This document shows, one piece after another, positions 26,959 to 35,880 of a stretch of DNA of 64,000 nt. A program made the position numbers and the translations under genes. Location of the stretch: NCBI RefSeq assembly GCF_943193215.1, contig NZ_CALPDH010000031.1:5610-69609 (forward strand), given 5' to 3'. This stretch comes from Acetatifactor aquisgranensis. GTDB lineage: Bacteria > Bacillota > Clostridia > Lachnospirales > Lachnospiraceae. The notes beneath the pieces were generated by a model. The model saw only the letters and a list, made by a program, of their open reading frames with translations. It was not told the DNA's origin and did no database searches. How positions within the stretch are numbered: the stretch's first letter is position 1; each line of letters opens with the position of its first letter.

Positions 26959-26987
26959 TTGTATTTCACAGAGGTTTTTGTTATAAT
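26959..26987 (+). promoter_or_regulatory. Promoter ahead of the 6S-like RNA
   Basis: TTGTAT (26959-26964), 17-base spacer, perfect TATAAT (26982-26987). The start site near 26994 is 78 bases before the predicted closing stem of the RNA, so processing or a second promoter would be needed for the mature RNA. Confidence 0.65.
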
Positions 26988-27071
26988 ACCTTTTAGATAA
27001 CAGAATCTGCTTTGGGTTTTATCATAGCACTTGGATAATGGAATCTGTATTAGATTCTTTGATGGGAACTT

Positions 27072-27266
27072 GCCTGAGATGTGCGATAACTTCTGTTTAT
27101 TTTGAACCTACATTACTTTAAACGGGATTCCTATATTGCCGAGTGGCTGTCAAGCCCTCACTGTCTGGATTTTCCAGGGAGGATTGGAAGGGAAGGCAAA
27201 AGCTCTGGTTGCGGTTACCCACCTAGCATTGCTAGGAGTCAGAGAGCAGGAGGCGGCATTTTGGGC
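27072..27266 (+). ncRNA. ssrS: Probable 6S RNA
   Basis: A 195-base stretch whose ends pair: GCCTGAGATGT (27072-27082) with GGCATTTTGGGC (27255-27266), with four G-U pairs. Inside are a hairpin CCCTC...GAGGG side stem and, on the 3' side, CCTAGC-ATT-GCTAGG (27222-27236), resembling the small hairpin in the 3' strand of the 6S central bubble. Size, long rod with open centre, promoter before and terminator after (27282-27313) all fit 6S RNA, which sequesters sigma-70/A RNA polymerase. I did not run a covariance model, so the family call is provisional. Confidence 0.6.
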
Positions 27267-27281
27267 ATCCGTTACAGAAGA

Positions 27282-27313
27282 AGAGGGCAGTCCTTCGCGG
27301 GGCTGCTCTTTTG
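27282..27313 (+). terminator. Terminator of the 6S-like RNA
   Basis: AGAG + CAGTCC (27282-27293, with GG bulge) pairs with GGGCTG + CTCT (27300-27309), followed by TTTT. It lies just upstream of the SpoIID-like gene. Confidence 0.7.
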
Positions 27314-27362
27314 AGTGCCTGAGTTACGATACAAAAAATTGCGGAGACGTTTGGGAGGGAAT

Positions 27363-29321
27363 TTGGACAGAGACAGACAGAACTGGAACAGATCACAGAG
27401 GCTGCAGCTGAAAGCCATGATCTGCCTGCTGGGCTTTTTGCTGTTGGTGTTATTGCTGGTTGGCAGATTGGTGACGATGCTGTTGCATGGAGGGGGAGAA
27501 GAAAAGGAGACGGAACCTGCGCCCATGCCCCATGTACCCGTAGTGCAGACATTTGCGAATGTGTGGATCATGGAGGCAGACGAAGAGGGAATCCTGGTTT
27601 TCAGGGACGGCGTCTCCGAGAGCTATCCATGGGGGACAGAGGAAGACGGCGGGGCGATGCGGCCCGATTTGTCCCTGCGGGAGCAGGTGGCGGATGTGGT
27701 GCTGACGGACGGCGCGGTGACCTCGGTGAGCGCCAAGAGGGAGAAAATCAACGGAAAAGTGCTAAGCGCGGATGACGGCTGGATAGAGGTAGAGGGCTAC
27801 GGCAGGCTGCCTCTGGCAGAGGATTACAAGGGCTATCGACTGTTCGACAGTCTGGAGATGTGTACGGCGAGTGATTTGTATTTCGGCTATGATTATACGG
27901 ATTTCTGTGTGGAAGAGGGAGAGATCTGCGGCATTCTCATGGTGAAGGAGGAGGTCATGGAGTACATACGGGTCCTTCTGGAAAATGCTGACTATCAGGG
28001 CATTTTCCACGAGGAACCGGCAATTACCTGCGATGTGGACTATACCGTGATTTACGGGGATTACGGCAGTATGCGGCAGGAGAGCCATTCGGCATGGGAG
28101 ACGCTTAACTTCGGGGATGAAAGCCCCTATTTTGTCTCTGAACGCGTCCGGATCGTGCCGGATGTGCTGACGGGGAAGATTGTCCTGGAGAGCTGCAGCC
28201 GCAGCCAGGGCACTCCTGCCTACAGGGGGCAGATAGAGCTCCTGCGGACGAAAGACGGTATTGTAGTGATAAATGAAGTGCTGCTGGAGGAATATCTCTA
28301 CAGCGTGGTGCCCAGCGAGATGCCGGGCGGGTATCCGGCGGAGGCTCTGAAAGCCCAGGCAATCTGTGCCAGGACCTATGCCTATGGGCGCATGGAGCAT
28401 GCGGGATACCCGCAGTATGGCGCACATGTGGACGACAGCACCTCTTATCAGGTGTACAATAATATCCTGGAGCAGGAGAGCACCACTACTGCCGTGAAAG
28501 AGACCTATGGACAGCTTTTGTATTCAGGGGACGGCGAACTGGCGGAGACATTCTATTACTCCACCTCCTGCGGCGTGGGAAGCGACGCGAATGTATGGAA
28601 GACCGCCGGCGCGCCGACGCTTGAATATCTGAAGGCCAAGCCTTTAAGTAAAACGGCCATGACGGCAGCGGTGGAGGCCATGAGCGGCGGCGCTGCGCTG
28701 CCTGTGGAGACTTTGGGGGAGGAGCTGCGGGATGAGGAGGCTTTTGCCGCGTTCATCACCGGTAAGAATCCGGATGATTTCGAGGCGGCGGAGAACTGGT
28801 ACCGATGGAGCTGCCAGGTGGAGGAAATCGACAGGGAGCACATGCTGGAGGTTCTGCAGCAGCGCTACGCGGCAGGCAGCAGCCTTATCCTCACCTGGAA
28901 AGACGGGGCATATGTCAGCGAACCCATAGAATCCCTTTCCGAGATTACTGACATATATATTGAAAAGCGGGGCAGCGGCGGGGTGGCCGATGAGCTTGTG
29001 ATAGAAGCCGGTTCGCAGAAGATAAAGGTCATATCCGAGCATTACATACGGGCCGTGCTGAACGACAGCTCTTCGAAAGTGGTTCTGCAGGACGGCAGCG
29101 AGGTTGCGGGCATGAATTTGCTGCCCAGCGGTTTTTTTGTGATTATGACTAGCATAAAGGACGAAAATGTGGTAGGATATAATCTGTATGGCGGTGGGTT
29201 CGGCCACGGAGTGGGCATGAGCCAGAACGGCGCCAGGGACATGGCGGAGAGCGGATACTCTGCGATGGATATTTTGCTGTATTTTTACGAAAACTGTGAC
29301 ATCAAAAATGTATATGAGTAG
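27363..29321 (+). CDS. SpoIID/LytB domain-containing membrane protein
   Basis: About 652 aa. I take TTG 27363 (GGAGG just upstream) over GTG 27315, which has no ribosome site. One membrane span lies near residues 22-42 (LLGFLLLVLLLVGRLVTML), followed by a region without known motifs and a SpoIID domain with LEEYLYSVVPSEMPGGYPAE and ALKAQAICARTYA, ending in the conserved GFGHGVGMSQNGA. SpoIID is a lytic transglycosylase in engulfment; such long relatives are amidase enhancers or transglycosylases outside sporulation too. The next gene follows after 9 bases. Confidence 0.85.
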   Translation: MDRDRQNWNRSQRLQLKAMICLLGFLLLVLLLVGRLVTMLLHGGGEEKETEPAPMPHVPVVQTFANVWIMEADEEGILVFRDGVSESYPWGTEEDGGAMRPDLSLREQVADVVLTDGAVTSVSAKREKINGKVLSADDGWIEVEGYGRLPLAEDYKGYRLFDSLEMCTASDLYFGYDYTDFCVEEGEICGILMVKEEVMEYIRVLLENADYQGIFHEEPAITCDVDYTVIYGDYGSMRQESHSAWETLNFGDESPYFVSERVRIVPDVLTGKIVLESCSRSQGTPAYRGQIELLRTKDGIVVINEVLLEEYLYSVVPSEMPGGYPAEALKAQAICARTYAYGRMEHAGYPQYGAHVDDSTSYQVYNNILEQESTTTAVKETYGQLLYSGDGELAETFYYSTSCGVGSDANVWKTAGAPTLEYLKAKPLSKTAMTAAVEAMSGGAALPVETLGEELRDEEAFAAFITGKNPDDFEAAENWYRWSCQVEEIDREHMLEVLQQRYAAGSSLILTWKDGAYVSEPIESLSEITDIYIEKRGSGGVADELVIEAGSQKIKVISEHYIRAVLNDSSSKVVLQDGSEVAGMNLLPSGFFVIMTSIKDENVVGYNLYGGGFGHGVGMSQNGARDMAESGYSAMDILLYFYENCDIKNVYE

Positions 29322-29330
29322 GAGTGCGCC

Positions 29331-30167
29331 ATGACCTGCCAGCTTTTTAATATCCTGTTGGATTTTTCCGCAAAGATGAAGAAACAGAATATCAGCACTT
29401 TTGCTGCCAGCACGGCCTTTTTCTTCTTCCTTTCCATCGTGCCCATGCTGATTATGGTGTGCACGATCATCCCCTACACGCCCCTGACAGAGGAGAACCT
29501 GGTGGAGGCGGTGACGGATCTGACGCCGGATCAGGTGGACGGACTGGCAGAAAGTCTGATTTCGGACATTTATAAAAATTCGGCGGGAGTGCTGTCCATT
29601 GCGCTGATTGCCACCTTGTGGTCAGCTTCCAAGGGCGTCATGGCGCTGATGCGGGGCCTGAATGCCATCAATGGCGTGGAGGAAAACAGAAATTATTTCG
29701 TGGTGCGGGTGATTGCGTCCTTTTATACCATAGTGATGCTGATTGTGATGGTGCTCTCCCTGTTCCTCATGGTGTTCGGCGACCAGCTGGTGAACCTGAT
29801 GCTGCACCGCATTCCCCAGCTGAAACAGCTGGTATCCTTTATCATGAATTTCAGATTTATTTTTGTGTGGGCAGTGCTTTCCGTGCTGTTTGCCGCTGTA
29901 TACGCGTATGTGCCGGACAAGAAGCTGGCTTTCCGGGAACAGATTCCGGGAGCGGTCTTTTCCGCCGTGGTATGGAGTGTCTTTTCTTGGGCCTTTTCCT
30001 ACTATGTGACCTATGGCAACTCTTACGGCATTTATGGCAGCCTGTCCATCATCATCATCGTGTTGCTGTGGATGTATTTCTGTATGTATATTATAATGAT
30101 TGGCGCTTATCTGAACAGGTATTTCGCGCCGGTGAACAAAGCGTTGGTAAACAGAGACCGCGATTGA
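29331..30167 (+). CDS. YihY/BrkB family inner-membrane protein
   Basis: 278 aa, ATG behind AGGAG. Six hydrophobic spans can be read, with the family landmarks ASTAFFFFLSIVPMLIM near the start and GNSYGIYGSLSIIIIVLLWMY near the end. The cellular role of the family is unsettled. It forms a two-gene unit with the SpoIID-like gene. Confidence 0.88.
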   Translation: MTCQLFNILLDFSAKMKKQNISTFAASTAFFFFLSIVPMLIMVCTIIPYTPLTEENLVEAVTDLTPDQVDGLAESLISDIYKNSAGVLSIALIATLWSASKGVMALMRGLNAINGVEENRNYFVVRVIASFYTIVMLIVMVLSLFLMVFGDQLVNLMLHRIPQLKQLVSFIMNFRFIFVWAVLSVLFAAVYAYVPDKKLAFREQIPGAVFSAVVWSVFSWAFSYYVTYGNSYGIYGSLSIIIIVLLWMYFCMYIIMIGAYLNRYFAPVNKALVNRDRD

Positions 30168-30215
30168 TTCTTTCCCGAAGGGGGGTTGACGATATAAAAA
30201 TCAAGGAGGCATAAG

Positions 30216-31586
30216 ATGATACATAATCGAGTGGAGTGGCAGGACAGATTCAATATTGGCGTGGATTTCATTGACAGAGAGCACAGGAAACTTTTCAGCA
30301 TTGTGAATAAGCTGTTTGCTTACGATGGCAATGACAGCAAGAGCCAATGGGCCTACCAGGAGGGCATTAAGTTCTTCAAGGGGCATGCTATGAAGCATTT
30401 TGCGGAAGAGGAAGTCTATATGGCGTCCATCAATTATGAGGGATACGACAGGCACAGGCATCTCCATGACACATTCCGGCGTAAGACGCTTCCCGAGATA
30501 GAGAAAGAACTCGCGGAGTCCTACTATTCTGAGGAAGCGGTGAAGCATTTCCTGGGAGTATGCGCCGGATGGCTCATCGGCCATACATTGACGGAGGACC
30601 GTGCAATCGTAGGGCAGGTGGAGAGCAAATGGGAGAATCTGCTTCCCTTTGAAAAGCAGGAAGCCATGAAGAAATTCATTATCGGGCAGCTCCGGGAAAT
30701 GTTCGAGCTGGATGCCAGGGTCATCAGTGAAAGCTATGGGGGGGAGAAGTTCGGGAAAGGATTCTACTACAGGCTGATGTATGGGACGGAGAAAGGGGAG
30801 CGGTGGGAGTTTTTCCTGGTGTTCGAGGAGCAGCTGATTGTCAATACAATCGGCAAGATGATAGGCTCCGAGACCAGGGGCGTAGATGTCATGATGATGA
30901 ATGCCACCCGGTATACGGCAAGGCAGTTCGTGGACCGCGTCAAGGAGCATTTCCCGTTCGCGAGTCAGTTCGATGTTTTGGATGAGAATCTGCTGAACTA
31001 TGATCAGTTTGAGCGGGCATTTGCAAAAAGGGATTCCCAGTGCAGCCTGCTGTTCAATACAGGAGAGGGATATTTCGCTTTTTGCGTGTCGGCGCCCCAT
31101 CTGCTCACCGAAGAAGTGACGCTGCCTGTAGAGGGGACCGGCGCGGCATCCATCAGGGCGGAGAATGCTATGGAGGAGATCAAAAAGTATCTTGAGACCC
31201 AGGATATGGCGGAGAAAAAGAAGATTCTCGTGGTAGACGATTCCCTTGTCATGCAGCAGGCCATGAAAGAGCTGCTGGGTAAGGACTATGCAGTTGCGCT
31301 GGCTAAGTCCGGCGTGGCGGCAATCAGGAGCATGACGCTGGATAAGCCGGATCTGGTCCTGTTAGATTATGAGATGCCAGTCTGCGATGGAAAGCAGGTG
31401 CTGGAGATGATTCGGGCAGAGGAGGAGCTGGCTGACACGCCTGTCATTTTCCTCACCAGCAGAACGGACAGGGAGAGCGTCAGAAAGGTAGTGGACCTGA
31501 AGCCCGCAGGCTATCTGCCCAAATCCCTGAAGTCGGAAGAAATCAAGCAGAATATCAAGGCCTATTTCGAGAAGGCCGCGAGGTGA
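30216..31586 (+). CDS. Bacteriohemerythrin fused to a C-terminal response-regulator receiver
   Basis: 456 aa. Residues 1-140 are a hemerythrin domain with the di-iron ligands in order: FIDREHRKLF, then HAMKHFAEEE, YDRHRHLH and IGHTLTEDR. Residues about 150-310 form a middle domain resembling a CheX-like fold at most. Residues about 333-455 are a receiver with acidic pair VVDDS, phospho-acceptor Asp in LLDYEMP, LTSRT and LPKS (Lys). A sensor that binds O2 or NO at di-iron and is also phosphorylated is suggested. No kinase is adjacent. The gene has AAGGAGG before ATG and is the last of its unit. Confidence 0.85.
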   Translation: MIHNRVEWQDRFNIGVDFIDREHRKLFSIVNKLFAYDGNDSKSQWAYQEGIKFFKGHAMKHFAEEEVYMASINYEGYDRHRHLHDTFRRKTLPEIEKELAESYYSEEAVKHFLGVCAGWLIGHTLTEDRAIVGQVESKWENLLPFEKQEAMKKFIIGQLREMFELDARVISESYGGEKFGKGFYYRLMYGTEKGERWEFFLVFEEQLIVNTIGKMIGSETRGVDVMMMNATRYTARQFVDRVKEHFPFASQFDVLDENLLNYDQFERAFAKRDSQCSLLFNTGEGYFAFCVSAPHLLTEEVTLPVEGTGAASIRAENAMEEIKKYLETQDMAEKKKILVVDDSLVMQQAMKELLGKDYAVALAKSGVAAIRSMTLDKPDLVLLDYEMPVCDGKQVLEMIRAEEELADTPVIFLTSRTDRESVRKVVDLKPAGYLPKSLKSEEIKQNIKAYFEKAAR

Positions 31587-31768
31587 TTTGTCAAACTTGT
31601 AAGGATTTCCGCTCCGGGTTATTATGTGTCCTATATCGGATGGGAAGAGGCGCCGGACGGGCAGAGCTTACGTTCCCGGGGGCATTCCCGGCTTCGAAAG
31701 AGCGCTGAAAGAGTAAGACCATGCAGTATAATGTAAAAATGTCTTCCCAAAAAAGTGCCGGATTTCCC
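31587..31768. other. Gene-free interval before the pheST promoter
   Basis: About 180 bases between the hemerythrin gene and the pheST promoter. I see no open reading frame with a ribosome site and no clear structure. Confidence 0.5.
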
Positions 31769-31797
31769 TTGACATTTTGGCGGGAAGACAGTATGAT
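31769..31797 (+). promoter_or_regulatory. pheST promoter
   Basis: Consensus TTGACA (31769-31774), 17-base spacer, TATGAT (31792-31797), directly before the T-box leader. Confidence 0.85.
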
Positions 31798-31803
31798 TAA
31801 GAA

Positions 31804-32121
31804 CTAATAAGGCATTTGAAAGGCATAGATGGTGCCAAGTAGCGGTTGCTTTTCTTACAGAGAGAGGAAGTCATCGGGTGGAAACTTCCTTAAGTTCAGA
31901 GGAATCGTGAATTTCCCGCCGGAGCTGCCTGACAGAACGCGGATTGCGGATATATCGTCAATATATCCGCGATAAGCCAGTAAGCCAGGACGTGGGGCGC
32001 TCGTTACGCGCAAATGAGAGCCGGTGTTCTGTACAGGACAGGATGCCGGAAGCAGGGTGGTACCGCGGAAATATATTTCGTCCCTTGCAGTTTTGTATTC
32101 GGAAACTGCAGGGGATTTTTT
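31804..32121 (+). promoter_or_regulatory. T-box leader (tRNA-Phe sensing)
   Basis: Stem I features AGAGAGGAAG ... CTTCCTT and the conserved T-box AGGGTGGTACCGCG (32054-32067) lie upstream of pheS. The terminator is CCCTTGCAG (32082-32090) with CTGCAGGGG (32106-32114) and TTTTTT. A candidate specifier UUC (Phe) is at 31913-31915. Uncharged tRNA-Phe is expected to stabilise the antiterminator and switch on pheST. Confidence 0.93.
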
Positions 32122-32211
32122 GTGGAAATCCGCAGTTTCCGGCAGGAGCACTGACTGCCATAGACGGCGTGGATTGCCGGACAGTTACGGAAACAGGAAC
32201 AGGAGGAAAAG

Positions 32212-33240
32212 ATGAAAGAAAAACTGGAACAAATCAGGGAAAGGGCGCTCTCACAGATAAAAAACTGTGATTCCGCCGACAAATTGAATGAACTCAAGGT
32301 AAGTATCCTGGGCAAGAAAGGCGAGCTTACCGACCTGCTTAAAGCTATGCGGGACGTGGCGCCGGAGGAGCGCCCCAAAGTAGGCCAGATGGTGAATGAG
32401 GCCAGGGCCGAAATCGAAAAGGTTCTGGAGGAGAGCAGGGCAAGGATTGAAAAGGCCGTCAGGGAAGCCAAAATGAAGGCCGAGGTCATCGATGTGACGC
32501 TTCCCGCCAGCAGGGCGGAACTGGGCCACAGACATCCCAATACCATCGCTCTGGAGGAAGTGGAGCGAATCTTCGTCGGCATGGGATATGAGGTGGTGGA
32601 AGGCCCGGAGGTGGAAAAGGATTACTATAACTTCGAGGCGCTGAACATTCCCGCGGACCATCCGGCCAAGGATGAGCAGGACACCTTTTATGTGGCAAGC
32701 GCTACAGGAGATATCCTGTTGCGCACCCAGACATCCGGCGTGCAGGTTCATGAGATGGAAAAGGGCAGGCTGCCCATCCGCATGATTGCGCCGGGCAGAG
32801 TGTTCCGCTCGGACGAAGTGGATGCCACCCATTCCCCGTCTTTCCACCAGATTGAGGGGCTGGTCATTGATAAGCATATCACTTTCGCGGATCTGAAAGG
32901 GACGCTGGCGGAATTCGCGAAAGCGCTGTTCGGGGAGGAGACGAAAGTAAAATTCCGGCCCCACCATTTCCCGTTCACGGAGCCCAGCGCGGAGATGGAC
33001 GTGACCTGCTTCAAATGCGGAGGCAAGGGCTGCCGGTTCTGCAAGGGCAGCGGCTGGATTGAGATTTTGGGCTGCGGCATGGTGCATCCCCATGTGCTGG
33101 AGATGAGCAATATCGATCCTGAGGAGTATACAGGCTTTGCATTTGGCATGGGACTGGAGCGCATCGCTCTGCTGAAGTACGAGATTGACGACATGCGTCT
33201 GCTCTACGAGAACGATATCCGATTCCTGAGGCAGTTCTAG
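32212..33240 (+). CDS. pheS: Phenylalanine-tRNA ligase alpha subunit
   Basis: 342 aa. N-terminal coiled coil binding tRNA (residues 1-90), then class II catalytic core with motif 2 (PGRVFRSDEVDATH, SPSFHQIEGL) and motif 3 (GFAFGMGLERIALLKY). The CxxC-rich insertion (CFKCGGKGCRFC) is usual. It forms the (alpha-beta)2 synthetase with PheT. Controlled by the T-box upstream. Confidence 0.97.
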   Translation: MKEKLEQIRERALSQIKNCDSADKLNELKVSILGKKGELTDLLKAMRDVAPEERPKVGQMVNEARAEIEKVLEESRARIEKAVREAKMKAEVIDVTLPASRAELGHRHPNTIALEEVERIFVGMGYEVVEGPEVEKDYYNFEALNIPADHPAKDEQDTFYVASATGDILLRTQTSGVQVHEMEKGRLPIRMIAPGRVFRSDEVDATHSPSFHQIEGLVIDKHITFADLKGTLAEFAKALFGEETKVKFRPHHFPFTEPSAEMDVTCFKCGGKGCRFCKGSGWIEILGCGMVHPHVLEMSNIDPEEYTGFAFGMGLERIALLKYEIDDMRLLYENDIRFLRQF

Positions 33241-33323
33241 GGCGAAAACAGGATGTCCCGGATAAATATTAAAACGCATAAAATAAAACGAAATACTGAA
33301 TATATTGAGAAAGGGAAAAAGAC

Positions 33324-35753
33324 ATGAATACAGCATTGTCATGGATTAAGGCATATGTGCCCGAACTGGAATGCACGGATCAGGAGTACTGCGACGCGAT
33401 GACCCTGTCCGGCACGAAAGTGGAGGGCTTCGAGAGGAGAGATAAGAACCTGGAGAAAATCGTGGTGGGGCAGATTCTGTCCATTGAGCGCCATCCCGAC
33501 GCGGATAAGCTCATTGTCTGCCAGGTGGACATCGGCGGGGAGACCATCCAGATTGTCACCGGCGCCCCCAACGTAAAGACAGGCGACAAGGTGCCCGTGG
33601 TCTTAGACGGCGGAAAGGTGGCGGGAGGCCACGACGGCGGTCCGCTGCCGGAGGAGGGCATCAGGATTAAGGCCGGCAAGCTGCGGGGCGTGCCCTCCAA
33701 CGGCATGATGTGCTCCATCGAGGAGCTGGGCTCCGACCGGAACATGTACCCGGAAGCGCCGGAGAACGGAATCTATATCTTCGGAGAGGACGCCCGGGTG
33801 GGCGCTGATGCCGTGGAGCTTTTGGGGCTGCACGATACCGTTTTTGAATATGAAATCACCAGCAACCGGGTAGACTGCTACAGCGTGCTGGGCGTGGCCA
33901 GGGAGGCGGCGGCTACTTTCAGGAAGCCTTTCCTTCCGCCCGCGGTGAAGGAGACCGGCAACGGAGAGGATGTGCATGACTACATCAGCGTAGAAGTACG
34001 CGATCCCGACCTCTGCCCCAGATATTGCGCAAGAGTATGCAAGAACATCAAAATCGGCCCCTCCCCCAAGTGGATGCAGAGGCGCCTTGCAGCCAGCGGC
34101 ATCCGCCCCATCAACAATCTGGTGGATATCACCAATTACGTGATGGAGGAATACGGCCAGCCCATGCACGCCTTTGACCTGGACACCATCGCAGGGCACA
34201 AAATCATTGTCCGCCGGGCTAAGGACGGAGATGAGTTCCAGACCCTGGACGGCCAGATGCGGAAGCTGGACAGCGAAGTGCTGATGATCTGCGACGCGGA
34301 AAAGGAAGTGGCCATCGGCGGCATCATGGGCGGCGAGAACAGCAAGATTACCGACAAGGTGCAGACCGTCCTGTTCGAGGCAGCCATCTTCAACGGCCCC
34401 AATATCAGAAAGTCTGCCAAGAGAATCGGTCTGCGCACGGATTCTTCCGGCAAATTCGAGAAAGGTCTGGAGACCCACAACGCGTTGGACGCCATCAACC
34501 GCGCCTGCCAGTTGATTGAGGAGCTGGGCTGCGGGGAAGTGGTAGGCGGCGTGGTGGACGTGGCCCAGCCCATGGCAGGAAAAAAGGTGCTGCCTTTCCG
34601 CCCTGAGAAATATAATGCGCTTCTGGGGACGGACATTGAGGAGACGGATATGCTGGAGATGTTCGCCCGCCTGGAAATCGAGGCCGTGAAGAACCAGGAG
34701 GGCGCCACCGAGCTGGTGATACCGTATTTCCGTCAGGATTTGAACTGCGATGCGGATATGGCGGAGGAAGCGGCCAGGTTCTATGGCTACGACAAGATTC
34801 CCACCACGCTGCCCTCCGGGGAGGCCACCGCCGGCAAGCTATCCTACAAGCTGCGCATTGAGCAGAAGGCAAGGGACATCGCGGAGTACTGCGGCTTCTC
34901 CCAGGGGATGAACTATTCTTTCGAGAGTCCCAAAGTCTTCGACAAGCTGTTGATTCCCGCAGAGGATAAGCTGCGCCGGACCGTGACAATCTCCAATCCG
35001 CTGGGAGAGGATTTCTCCGTCATGCGGACGATTTCCCTGCATGGGATGCTGACCAGCCTGGCCACCAATTACAACCGCAGGAATAAAAATGTCAGGCTCT
35101 ATGAGCTGGGCAATATCTATCTGCCGGGGGGTCTGCCCCTTGAGGAGCTGCCCGAGGAGCGGATGCAGCTGACATTGGGCTTTTATGGGGAAGGGGATTT
35201 CTTCACCATGAAAGGCGTGGTGGAAGAGTTCTTCATCAGCACAGGCATGAAGAAAAAGCCGGCATACGATCCGAACGCCGGGAAGCCGTTCCTGCACCCG
35301 GGCCGCCAGGCGCTGATTCAGTATGAGGGCACCACCGTAGGCTATCTGGGCGAAGTCCATCCCGAGGTGCTGGACAACTATGAGATTGGCGCAAAGGCCT
35401 ATGTGGCGGTGCTGGATATGCCGGAGGTGATTCCTTTTACTACTTTCGACAGGAAGTACGAGGGGATAGCCAAGTATCCTGCTGTGACCCGCGACATCAG
35501 CATGGTGGTGCCGAAAGAGATTCTGGCAGGCGACATTGAGAAAGTGATTGCCCAGAGGGGCGGGAAGCTTCTGGAGTCCTATCAGCTCTTCGATATCTAC
35601 GAGGGAGCGCAGATTAAGGCCGGATATAAATCGGTGGCCTATTCCATCACTTTCCGGGCTAAAGACAGGACTTTGGAGGACAATGACGTCAATGCCGTCA
35701 TGAAGAAGATTCTGAACGGTTTAGAGCAGATGGGAATCGAACTGCGGCAGTAA
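33324..35753 (+). CDS. pheT: Phenylalanine-tRNA ligase beta subunit
   Basis: 809 aa, full length. An EMAP/OB tRNA-binding domain at residues 40-150 (VGQILSIERHPDADKLIVCQ), B3/B4 editing domain in the middle, B5 domain, and C-terminal ferredoxin-like anticodon-binding domain (KYPAVTRDISMVVP). Co-transcribed with pheS. Confidence 0.97.
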   Translation: MNTALSWIKAYVPELECTDQEYCDAMTLSGTKVEGFERRDKNLEKIVVGQILSIERHPDADKLIVCQVDIGGETIQIVTGAPNVKTGDKVPVVLDGGKVAGGHDGGPLPEEGIRIKAGKLRGVPSNGMMCSIEELGSDRNMYPEAPENGIYIFGEDARVGADAVELLGLHDTVFEYEITSNRVDCYSVLGVAREAAATFRKPFLPPAVKETGNGEDVHDYISVEVRDPDLCPRYCARVCKNIKIGPSPKWMQRRLAASGIRPINNLVDITNYVMEEYGQPMHAFDLDTIAGHKIIVRRAKDGDEFQTLDGQMRKLDSEVLMICDAEKEVAIGGIMGGENSKITDKVQTVLFEAAIFNGPNIRKSAKRIGLRTDSSGKFEKGLETHNALDAINRACQLIEELGCGEVVGGVVDVAQPMAGKKVLPFRPEKYNALLGTDIEETDMLEMFARLEIEAVKNQEGATELVIPYFRQDLNCDADMAEEAARFYGYDKIPTTLPSGEATAGKLSYKLRIEQKARDIAEYCGFSQGMNYSFESPKVFDKLLIPAEDKLRRTVTISNPLGEDFSVMRTISLHGMLTSLATNYNRRNKNVRLYELGNIYLPGGLPLEELPEERMQLTLGFYGEGDFFTMKGVVEEFFISTGMKKKPAYDPNAGKPFLHPGRQALIQYEGTTVGYLGEVHPEVLDNYEIGAKAYVAVLDMPEVIPFTTFDRKYEGIAKYPAVTRDISMVVPKEILAGDIEKVIAQRGGKLLESYQLFDIYEGAQIKAGYKSVAYSITFRAKDRTLEDNDVNAVMKKILNGLEQMGIELRQ

Positions 35754-35790
35754 AGCCTGCCCGCGGGACAATCTTTTGCCCTGCGGGGAG

Positions 35791-35819
35791 TTCCCATAAA
35801 TCGGAAAGTATGCTACAAT
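35791..35819 (+). promoter_or_regulatory. Possible promoter of the M18 aminopeptidase gene
   Basis: TTCCCA (35791-35796), 17-base spacer, TACAAT (35814-35819). The -35 is weak. Confidence 0.5.
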
Positions 35820-35880
35820 ATAAGTATCTTGTGGGAAGAGATTTGCCACAAAATCGGAAAAGCGAGAAAGGAATAAAGAA

